Shown piece after piece: positions 51,869-63,800 of a stretch of DNA of 64,000 nucleotides. The notes below the pieces were generated by a model. That model was not told where the DNA came from and searched no databases. It saw nothing but the letters and a program-made list of their open reading frames with translations. Position 1 is the first letter of the stretch; each line of letters opens with the position of its first letter. Origin of the DNA: Methanomicrobiales archaeon. Lineage in GTDB: Archaea; Halobacteriota; Methanomicrobia; Methanomicrobiales; Methanospirillaceae. The DNA lies in the NCBI GenBank assembly GCA_025350045.1, contig JANXYM010000002.1, positions 1 to 64,000 of the forward strand, read 5' to 3'. A program made the position numbers and the translations under genes.

Positions 51869-54800
51869 ATGAATAAGAGTGATGCTGAAGCAATGTTGCG
51901 ACAGGGCATCGAACTCTATGACCTTGGCAGGTTCCATGAAGCCATCGTCATGTTTGATCGTGGGCTTGCACTGTTTCCCAAACTGGCAAAAGCCCATTAT
52001 TTTAAAGGAATCGCCCTGTACGATCTCGGGAAATTTGAAGAGGCTGTCACCGCATATGATCTTGCCCTGTCAATCGAACCCGGAGATCCCAACGCATGGT
52101 ATAACAAAGCGGCAACATTAGCCCAGATGAACCGGAATGAAGAAGCCCTTGATGCCTGTGAGCAGTTGCTTTCAATACGGTCTGACAATGCCGAAGCCTG
52201 GATTTTGAAAGGTATTGCATTATATGAACTGGGGCGGTTCAAAGAGGCAATCAGTGCGTACGACCATGCACTTACCATCGATCCGAAACACGCAAAAGTA
52301 TTCTACAACAAAGGTATTGCCCTCGGTGATATCGGCAGGCACCATGAAGCAATCAATGCGTACGACAAAGCAATTGAAATTGTACCCGGATATGCCCGGG
52401 CGTACTATAACCGCGGGATATCCCTGTATGAAATCGGAAAATATGATGAAGCGCTGAAAGCCTTTGAAAAGGCCCATGAACTGGACCCTGCTGATATATG
52501 GGTCTGGTATTACCGCTGTTTTATACTGGCAAAACAGGAGCGGTATGAAGAAGCTGCACAATCAGCAGCAAAATTTCTCGAACATGAGCACGATCATGCA
52601 GATATCTGGACCATTAACGGCATTTCACTGGTGAAAATAGGAAAATTTGGGGATGCCATAACCGCACTCGATCAGGCACTTTTACTCAATCCCCAGGTAG
52701 CAGATGCATGGTATCACAAGGGACTTGCCCATAATCAGCTTCAGCAATACAGCGATGCAATCAGTGCCTTTGATAAAGCTGCAGAACTCAGCCCTGCCCA
52801 TGCCCAGACCTACTATAACCGGGGTATAGCCTATGCATTCCTGAACGACTATGATCTGGCGGTGCAGGATTTCGACCGGACTCTTTCCTTCGATCAATCG
52901 AATGCCGATGCATTTTATTTAAAGGGAGTTTCCAGCATCAACATCAGCAGTTATGATGAAGCCCTTGAAGCGTTCAACCATGCAATAGAGCAAAATGAAG
53001 ACCATGCTGCATCCTATTATTACCGCGGAGTTGCGCTCACAAGGCTGGGCAGGTACAAAGATGCCCTTGACTCTTTCGATTCTGCGCAGACTCTTGATCC
53101 CGAATGTGTACCAGCAATGTACCAGAAAGGATTATCCTATGCACATCTCGGTCGTTTTGCTGAAGCAATAACTGCCTATGACTTTGCACTACAAATTCGT
53201 CCGGCTTATGCGGATGCATTGTACCACAAAGGATTTGCTCTGGCCCGGCTGGGGAGAAATACTGAGGCAATAGGTGCATTTGATCAGACCCTTGCAGAAC
53301 AGCCCCAAAATCCCCAGGCCTACCACCAGAAGGGCCTCCTGCTGGCAAAACTCGGGAAATACGAAGATTCGGTTGATGCATACTTAAAAAGCATTGAGAT
53401 AAAGCCTTCTTACGCACAGGCATTCTACGACCTGGGTCTTGCCTATGCAAAGCTGGAACAGCCTGCCGAAGCAATCAAAGCATTTGAAAGCGCAATTGCT
53501 ATCAATCCTAATTATGTAAATGCCTATTATAACCGGGGACTGGCCTTTGCCAGTCTCGGCCAGTACCGTGAGGCATTCGATGCTTTTGACCAGGCTGCAG
53601 AGATCGATCCTTCCCATACGCTGACTCTTTACCAGAGGGGCATCATGCTCATGCATCTGGAAAGCTATGATGAAGCCCTGGATGCATTTGACTGCGTTCT
53701 TGCTCTTTCCCCCCAGAATGCCGGTGCTTTGTATGAAAAAGCGATGGCGCTTGTGCACCTCAGCCGGCTTGAAGAGGCAATTCTGGTCTTTGATGAAGCT
53801 CTTGAGCAGAATCCCTCGCTGATCAATGCCTGGTTCCATAAAGGTATAACCCTTGCATCACTTGGCATGCAGATCGATGCGATCGTAGCATTCGATAAAG
53901 TAATTATCTTAAATCCAAAACATGCCGAAGCATCTGTGCGCAAGGGAATTGCACTCGTAAACCTTAACCGGTTTGGCGAAGCGATCGTCCTTTTTAACCG
54001 CTCCCTTGAAGATAACCCGCGGGACGTCTGGGCATGGTGCTATAAAGGTGTTGCACTTCTCTCCCTGAATCGTTGCGATGAGGCAATACGGTCATTTGAT
54101 AAGGCAGTAGAGATCAACAGCCAATTCTCCTATGCCTATTATGAGCGGGGCAATGCACTGCTTCTCACCAACCGGTTGCAGGAAGCAATAGGCTCCTATG
54201 ATCTGGCACTTGATATCGAACCGGATAATGAAGAGGTTCTGTTCCAGAAAGGTCATGCACTGATAAAAAATGAACAATATGATGAGGCCATAAAGACTTT
54301 TGAGCTCGTTATCGCCCGTGATTCCCGGAATATCGATGCACTCTATGAAAAAGCGCAGGCTCTTTTTCACATCGGGAGATTCAAAGACGCTGTGCTGGTT
54401 TTCGACACGGTAATTGATATTGACCCTGCGTATCTCAAAGCCCAGTACTTCAGAGCAAAATCTCTTCTTTTAATAAATAATTATGACGATGCCGTGATTG
54501 CATTCGACCGGGTACTGGCCATCTCTCCTCTGGATGTAGCTGCTGCTTATGAAAAGGGTACAGCCCTCCTGCACCTCCGGCGTTTTGAAGAGGCAAATAT
54601 CTCCTTTAACCAGGCCCTTGAACAAGATCCGGCCCTTGTTGATGCCTGGCTAAAGAAGGGTATTACTCTCTCACACCTTGGGTTGGGAGAGAGATCTGTT
54701 GAAGCGTTCGAGAGAGCAATTGCCCTCAATCCCCAGCTCACGGAAGCCACGGTCAAAAAAGGAGTAGCGCTCGTCAATCTTTCCCGGTATTCAGATGCTG

Positions 54801-57800
54801 TTACTATCCTCAATCTGGCGCTGGAAGACGATGCCGGAAATATCTTGGCCTGGTATTATTCGGGTCTTGCCCTTGCCGCTCTGGATCAGACTGCAAAAGC
54901 AGTAAAAGCATTCGACCGGGTTCTGGAGATCAACCGGCGCTGTGCTCCGGCATGGTATGAACGGGGAATTGCACTTGCACGCATTGGTAAACATCTTGAA
55001 GCGGTCCTTTCTTATGATCAGGCACTCGAAATCTCACCGGATGATCCTCATACACTCTATCATAAAGGACTTGCTCTTGCCCAGCGTGAACGGTATGATG
55101 ATGCGATAAAGGCATTTGAACGTGCAATAACGTTTCAGCCTGAAAACGGCCCTGCATATTATTACCTGGGAATCTCCCTGGCCGGGCGGGAACGTTACGA
55201 TGAGGCCATACGGGCTTTTGACCAGGCGCTCCACATCGATCCTTCCAATGCGCCGGCCTACCACTTCCGGGGGATTGCTCTCATCCAGTCGGAAAGATAT
55301 GAGGATGCGGTCAGCACTTTTGAACAGGCTATTGAGCGGGATCCGGCAAATCCGCAGTCATATCATTATCTGGGCATTGCCTATCTCCAGTCAAAGCACT
55401 ATGAAAATGCATTGGATGCACTTATCAAATCAACAGACATGGATCCATCACTTTCTGACGGGTACATGTACCAGGGTATGGCATTTGCCCATCTCGACCG
55501 CCATGAAGAAGCAGTAGTAAGCCTTGACAAGAGCCTGTCTGCAAATCCTTCCCAGATGGAGGCGCTGATCTACCGGGCGGAATCCCTGATCTATCTCAAA
55601 CGATATGCGGATGCCATTGAAACTGACGATCATATCCTTTCATTAAATCCCACTCTTGTTGATATCTGGATGCAGAAAGGAACTGCATATGTCAGCCTGG
55701 GCAAAAAACCTGAAGCCCTGATCGCATTTACCAAGGCACTCGAGATAGATTCGAACCTTTCCGAGGGCTGGGTGAAAAAAGGGCATGTTCTCTATGATAT
55801 GGGAAAAACACAGGATGCAATTAATGCTTATACCCGTGGCCTTGACATAAATCCTTCGTTACAGGATATCTGGATCAGGAAAGGCGATGCCTTAAACGAG
55901 CTGGGAAAAACGGATGATGCCATTGTTGCCTACGCCAAAGCGGTAAAAATCGATCCGGGTAAGGAGGATGGATGGGTAAAAAGTGGCAGGGCATACTATG
56001 ATCTGGGAAGGTACCAGGATGCCATCGATGCATTTGACAATGCCATCACTTTAAACCAGCGAAGCATCGAGGCTTTCCATTATAAAGGACTGTCACTGGA
56101 AAAAATTAACCGGGTAGAAGAGTCAATCCATGTATTTGAGGTGCTTCTGGAAATTGATCCTGCCAACAGTGATGCCCAGTACCATAAAGGTCTTGCACTT
56201 GCAAAACTCGGGGATCACCAGGATGCAATTGTTGCGTATGATAAGACAATTGCACTCCAGCCCTCTGCCCAGGTATGGTACTACAAAGGCCGGTCGCTCA
56301 CAGAGATTGGGAAATATAAGGATGCGATTGATGCCTTCAGCTCTGCACTGGCGATAGAACCAGCCCTCACTGAAGCCTATTATTATCGGGGATATTCCTA
56401 TCTTAAACAGGGTAAATACCCAGAAGCGATCGATTCGTTTGACCGCAACCTTGAGCGTGATTCGAGCAATGCACAGGGATATTTTAACCGGGGTATCGCA
56501 CTCCAGAAACTTGACCGGCATAAAGAGGCCCTTGAGGCTTTTGATAAGGCCCTCATTTACGATCCTGAAAATGCCCTTGCTTTTTATCACAAAGGGCAGT
56601 CGTATGCATACCTGGAGATGTTCAGTGAGGCCGTTTTTTCCTTTGATAAAACGCTTCGTCTCAAGCCAAAATATACTGACGCACGGCTGAAAAAGGGGCA
56701 GGCCCTTTATCATCTGGGGAAACTTCGGGAATCTATTAAGGATTTTGACCGGACTATCCATGAGAATCCCCGAAATTCTTTTGCCTATTACCACAAAGCC
56801 CGTGCCTTGTCCGATCTTGGGAATTTCACTGAAGCCAATGAAGCCTTTGACAGGGCTCTGGAGATCAACCCGGCCCTGATCGAGGCACATCTCCATAAAG
56901 GACTTGGACTTCTCAAACTTTCCCTGTTCGACGATGCCGTACTGTCCTTCGATCTGGCGCTGGAGATCGATCCCGATCTCCAGTCTGCGCATTATCACCG
57001 CGGCTATGCACTGGCAAAAACCGGCAGGTATAAGGATGCAATAACCGCATTTGACCGGGCTCTTTCGCTGCTTCCGACAGATGTGTCGGCAGTCTACGAG
57101 AAAGGATTGTCCCTTTACTCCCTTGGACTGTATCGTGATGCACTTGACTCATTCGACCGCACACTGGAACTCAAACCCCAGACTGCAGATGCGGCGTTTT
57201 ACAAAGCGCTGGCACTGCATGATCTGGGACGCAATGAGGATTCCCTTGCTTCTGCCGAGCGGGCAATAGAGATCAATCCGGATTTTTCCGGGGCATGGTA
57301 CCGGAAAGGTGTTGCCCACCTGGATCTTGAACAATATGACAAGGCCGTCGAAGCATTAAACCGTACCATCGAACTGGACAAGACCAATGCCCAGGCACAT
57401 TTCGATAAGGGACTGGCTCTTATTCATCAGGAAAATCCTGCAAAAGCAATCGAATCCTTTGATCAGGTACTCGATCTCATTCCCGGGTATGCTCCCGCAT
57501 TCTATCAGAAAGGAATCGCTCTCAGCCTCATTGGCATGTATGAAGAGGCGGTACTATCCTTCAATATCGCTCTTGAAATTACTCCTGATAATGCAGATGC
57601 ACTTTACCAGAAAGGGAGAGCACTTGCCCACCTTGAGAATTACCCCGGGGCAATTATTGTTTTTTCCGAGGCTAACAAAATTGAACCAAAGAGAGCAGAT
57701 ATCGTTTACCAGAAAGGTCTCTCCCACGCATTATTGGTTCAGCACGATGATGCAGTCGTATCATTTGACCGGGCGCTTGAAATTGATCCGGGATACACCG

Positions 57801-60800
57801 ATGCCCTGTACCAGAAAGGCCTTTCTCTTGCTGAACTGGGGAGATTTGCTGAATCCATTGATGCATTATCCCGGACACTTGAGACGCGTCCAAAGATTGC
57901 CAATGCCTGGCTGATCAAAGGATTCTGTCTTGCTGCCGAAGAGCGTTACCAGGAAGCAATCCTGTCGTATAATAATGCACTCGATATTGAATCAAACAAT
58001 GCTCATTCATGGTTTTACAAAGGGAGGGCGCAACTCAGTCTCGATGCTCTTTCTGATGCAGCAGGTTCATTCGACCAGGCTTTGGTTAACCAGCCTGCAT
58101 TTGGGGAAGCCTTTTATTATAAAGGTGTTGCTTTGTTCCGTCTGGGAAATTTTTCAGACGCTGCCGCTGCTTTTGAACAGGCAAATGGCCTGATTCCCGA
58201 TTTCGAACCTGCATATCTTCAGAGAGGTCGGGCACTTTTTGTACTGGAACGATATCCGGAAGCTGCGGAGGCTTTCAGCAAAGTCATAGCCGATGATCCG
58301 AAAGATATCATCGCGCTCTATGGGCAGGCACGTGCATTTGATAAACTGGAGTCTTATGACAATGCAGTCCAGTCATACAACCGGGTCAACAGTCTTGATC
58401 CTTCCTGTGAACGGGCATTTCTCTATAAAGGCATGGCACAGGTAAAACTGCAACACACGCTAGAGGCAGTGGAATCTTTTGACCATACCCTTGAGATCAA
58501 TCCGGTAAACATTGATGCCCTGAGTGGCAAAGGTAGATCTTTAGTCGAACTCCGGATGTACGAAGAGGCAGTGAAAAGCTTTGATGCACTTCTGGCCATT
58601 AATCCCGACACTGTAGATATCCTTTATGAAAAGGGACTTGCATTAACCCGCATGAAAAGGGCAGATGCTGCACTTGAAGTGTTCAACCAGTGTATAGCCC
58701 TCGGGCTGGATACCTCACGGGTTCATGCAGAGAAAGGATTTGTACTCTTTGAACTGGGGAAGTATCCCGATGCGGTTCTTTCGTTTGACCGTGCACTTTC
58801 TGTTGACAGCAATGATGCACCCTCCTCCCTTGCAAAAGGTATGGCGCTTGCAGAGATCGGACTGCATAATGATGCGATTTCCGCATTTGATGCAGCACTC
58901 CTGATCGATCCGGAGAACGGACAGGCTCATAGGGGGCGTGGCATATCTCTTGTTAAACTCAGGAGATATGAAGATGCAGTCATATCCCTCGATCATGCAC
59001 TGGAGTACGATAAGGCAAATCCGGATATCCTTACGTGCAAGGGTTACTCACTCTATCGTCTGAACCGGTTCAAGGAATCAGTAGAGGCATTGGGAAAATC
59101 CTTAAAACAGAGACCCCAGGATATCAGGACCCTGTTCTTCCGGGCAAAAGCCTATATGCACCTCAAACGGTGGGAAGATGCAATCACGCTTTTTGAAAAA
59201 GTATTGGCTATTGATCCCCGGCACGCGGCTGCGTGGTATTACAAAGGGCTTGGATATGCCAAGATGGTCTTGTTCGACGATGCGTTACATGCATACGAGA
59301 ATGCGCTGGTAAACGACAGCTCGTGTGTTGTGGCATGGTTCGAAAAAGCAGAGACCCTCCAGAAGACAGAACGATTCGAAGAATCACTTCCGGCATATGA
59401 TCGCACCCTTGAACTCAACTCCCGGCATCAGAACGCAGCCTATCACAAAGGACTTGCACTTTTTATTCTGGGTCGGAATGATGAAGCGATTGGTGCTTTC
59501 GATCAGGCACTTACCATTGGGGGTGAAACCTCCCGGATCACGTTCAGTCGTGGCCATGCACTTATGGTTGCCGGACGGTACCAGGAGTCCTTATCCTCCC
59601 TGGACCGGTCAATTGAACTGGAACCCGACGATTCAGCCTCATGGTACGAGAAAGGACAGGTAATGGCTTTACTGGGGGATTTCAGGGGCGCTGTTAGCGC
59701 TTTTGAAAAGACCCTGGAGATGAATCCAAAGGATGCTCATGCAGCGTTTGGTAAAGGTGAGGCGCTCTTGGCACTTGGCCAGAATGAAGACGCCATCACT
59801 GCTTATGGTATGACATTGTCTCTGGACTCCGCATTCGCTGACGCAGCGTATGGAAAAGGACTTGCCCTTGCACATCTTGAAAATTATCCTGAAGCCATTA
59901 AATCCTTCGATTATACCCTTGAATATGTTCCTGAACATGCCAGAGCACATTACCAGAAAGGACTCTCCCTGAATATAATCGGAAAATATGAAAAGGCAAT
60001 CCGTGAATTCAAAACAGCACTGACTCAGGAATCTTCTCTTTACGATGCGATCTACCAGTCCGGTCTGGCATATGCCCAGCTGGGCAAACATGAAAATGCC
60101 CTCCGTGCTTTTGATCAGATGCTGGAACACAGTCCGGTAAATGCCCCGGTATTATATCAGAGAGCGCTCGCTTTGACCAAACTTCACCGGTTCGAAGAAT
60201 CACTTCCCGCTCTCGATCTTGCACTTGAATTCAATCCTGATCTTCCTGATACTGCGTACCAGAAAGGACTTGTACTTGCTACCCTTGAACGGTATGAAGA
60301 AGCAATTACTGCCTTTGAAAAGGCAATTACACTCGGTCAGGATGATGCACAGATTCAGTTCAATCTTGCTCATGCACTTCTGGTCATCGGCAGATACAAG
60401 GAAGCATTACATTCCCTGAACCGATCGATCGAATTCGCACCTGATGACGCTGGCACATGGTTTGAGAAAGGACAGGTACTGGCATTGCTGGAAGATTTCA
60501 GTGGTGTTGTTGACGCATTTACCCGGACACTGGAACTGAGTCCAAAGGACGCACATGCGGCATTTGGTAAAGGTCAGGCTTTATGCAAACTTGGACGGGA
60601 TGAAGAAGCAATCAGTGCATTTGATCTGACATTATCCCTGGATTCCGCATTCGCTGACGCAGCGTATGCCAGGGGGCTTACCTTTGCCCATCTCGGAAAT
60701 TATCCGGGAGCGATCAAATCATTTGATTACACTCTCGAATACCTTCCGACTCACGCCGGGGCACATTACCAGAAAGGACTCTCGCTGATGGCAATCGGAA

Positions 60801-63800
60801 AATATGAAAAAGCCATCAAGGAATTCAAGACCGCGCTGGCACATGATTCGTCTGTTCATGATGCGATCTATCAGTCCGGCCTGGCATATGCACAACTGGG
60901 CAAACCGGAAAATGCCCTGCAGTTATTTGATAAAATGCTGGAGTTATCTCCCGATGATGCAACGGTTATGTACCAGCGGGCGCTTGCCTTAACAAAACTC
61001 AACCGGTTTTCTGAAGCACTTACCCCCATTGAATCCGCTCTGGATCGTGAAAACAACCGGGCTGAAGTCTGGATTCTTAAAGGGAGTGCACTGTATGAAT
61101 GTGAACGATACCTAGAATCCCTGGATGCATTTGACCGGGCTCTGGCCTTAAAACCCGATGACAGCACTTCCTGGTACCGGAAAGGAAAATCATACCTTCA
61201 GCTGGAAAGGACCAAAGATGCAATACAGTGTTTTGACCGGGTACTGTCGTCAGATCCTGCATGTGCTCCGGCAGGGTTCAGAAAAGGGAGTGCCCATCTC
61301 TCGATGGGAGAGTTCGGACCCGCGGTCGATGCACTCTCCCAGGCTCTTGAGATCAGACCCGGGTCGGCAAACGGATGGTATGACCGTGGCATTGCCCTCT
61401 TTGAACTCGGCCGATTTGAAGAAGCTGTGGCATCATATGATCACGCGCTTGCCATCAACCCGAAATATGCCAACGCCTGTTATGATAAAGGGGTTGCCCT
61501 TACCCGCCTGAACCGGGATATGGATGCGATCAGTGCGTTTGACCGGGCAACGGGAATTGATCCCCATTTTGCAACGGCATTTTTTGACACGGGTCTTGCC
61601 AATATCAGACTCTCTTATTACAAGGAAGCTATAACCGCTTTTGATAAGGGTATTTTGATTGATGCATCATATGCCCCGGCCTATTACCACAAAGGCATGG
61701 CACTAGTTCACATAAAAAAATTCAAAGAAGCAATCGGTTCATTTGATAATGCAATCAGTCTTGACGGTGGCAATTATGAGGTCTGGTATAACCGAGGTCT
61801 TGCTCTCACAGAAACCCGCCAGTTTGAGCGGGCCGCAGAAGCATTCGACAAAGCAATCGGTTTCAATCCGGAGAAATATGATCCATACTTCGAAAAAGGC
61901 TGTACGCTCTTCCGGTTATCCCGGTATGAGGATGCCATTGTAGCATTTTTGCAGGCACTTTCCCTTGATGACAGCCAGCGGGATGGGCACTATGCAGCAG
62001 CTCGCACGTATGTGGTTTTACGCAGGTTCGAAGATGCCGTGCACTCTTTTGACCGTACAATCGCCTGTGATCCCGGTTTTGCTGACGCATACCTGGCCAA
62101 AGCTCTTGCTCTGGAAGAACTTGGGCGATTTGATGAGGAGATAACGACCTTATCATCCATGCTCTCGCTCAATCCGGCACATGCTGCTGCGTGGTACCAT
62201 ACCGGGTTTGCCTATGAACGTCTTTTGAAGGATGAAGAAGCAGTTGCAGCATTTGAGAAGGCCAGAACCGGTGATCCCTACAATATCTCTCTTCTCTTGT
62301 CGGAAGGAAGGATTTTAGGAAGACTGGAAAAATATGAGGATGCGATTCATATCCTTGATATCGCTCTCGGCCGTGAACCAGACAATGGAGAGATACTTTT
62401 TGAAAAAGGCCAGGCTCTCGCCAGGCTTGAACGATATGATGAATCAGCAGACACTCTTGCAGCAGCAGCAGCACATCTGCCCCGGCGGTTCGAACCACCC
62501 TATGAACAGGGACTCTCTCTGGTAATCCTTGGCAGGTACGAAGAGGCTGCTGCTGCTTTCGATACGGCACTTCTTCTCAATGGGACGAATCCAGCTATCT
62601 GGGCAGAGAAAGGTTCAGTGCTCCTGCATCTCACGCGCTATAGTGAAGCTATCGATGCATTATCCAAAGCCACGTCCTATAATCCTGACGATCACCGGGC
62701 ATTTCTTGAACAGGGCATGGCATTTGCCCATCTTGGGAAGATGGAAAATGCCCTCAGGGCTTATGATCGTGTCATCCAGCTCAGGCCCGGAGATGCTCGT
62801 GCATTATATGAAAAAGGCCTTGCCCTGTTCCATCTTAAAAAGTTTACAGAAGCGGTCAGGACCCTGGAGGAATCTCTTAAAGCAGTACCCGATAATACCG
62901 CTGCACTTTATTATCGATCGGCAGCATTGGCCGAAGCCGGAGACTATGTAAAATCAGCAGAAGCATACGGACAGTTGCTCTCTCTTACACCCGACAATGC
63001 AGATGCATGGTTAGAGCAGGGACTTATCCTCGCAAAGATCGACCGGCATGATGAAGCAGTTATGGCATTTGATCAATGTCTGAGTTTCAAACCAGATTCC
63101 TTCGCAGCAGTCTATAATAAAGCCCGCTCCCTGGATCTTCTTCACCATACAAAAGAAGCAATTACCGGGTATACCCAGGCGCTCTCTCTCGATCCTGCGC
63201 ATGCAAAAACGCACCACTTCAAGGGTATAGCCCTCTACCGCCTCGGACGGTTTGAAGAGGCTGCAAAAGAGCACGATCTGGCACTGGAAATCGATCCTGT
63301 GTTTGGTGAAGCACTTTATCACAAAGGGCGTTCACTGGCGGCCATGGGCATGTACCGCGAGGCAGTAAAAACATTTGAAAAATCATTAGTAATTGAGAAA
63401 AATTATGCTGCAGTATATTTCGATAAAGGTCTCGCACTTGCCCACCTGGGACGGCATGAAGATGCGATAATTGCATTTAACAAGAATATTGATCTCGACT
63501 CTGGTAATGCCCAGGCCTATTATAACAAAGGTCTGTCCCTTGCTGCCACCGGACTGCTCACGGATGCAATTGACGCATTCGATCGTATGCTTCACATCGA
63601 TCCCTTATCGATTGACGGGGGATTGCATCGTGGGCGGGCTCTGGCCGATCTCTCCCGATACAATGATGCAATTGAAGCTTACGTAAGGGTATTGGAGATT
63701 GATACATCCAATGCAGAGGCGTGGTACCTGAAAGGCAGTGCGCTTTATGCTCTCGGAGGGTACGAAGATGCTATTGAAGCATATGCCCGTGCGCTGGAGA

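Noticed and set aside
56123-56998. Minus-strand frame of 291 codons inside the giant TPR gene
   Set aside because: Antisense of the repeats; many similar shadow frames recur with the 102-bp repeat period.
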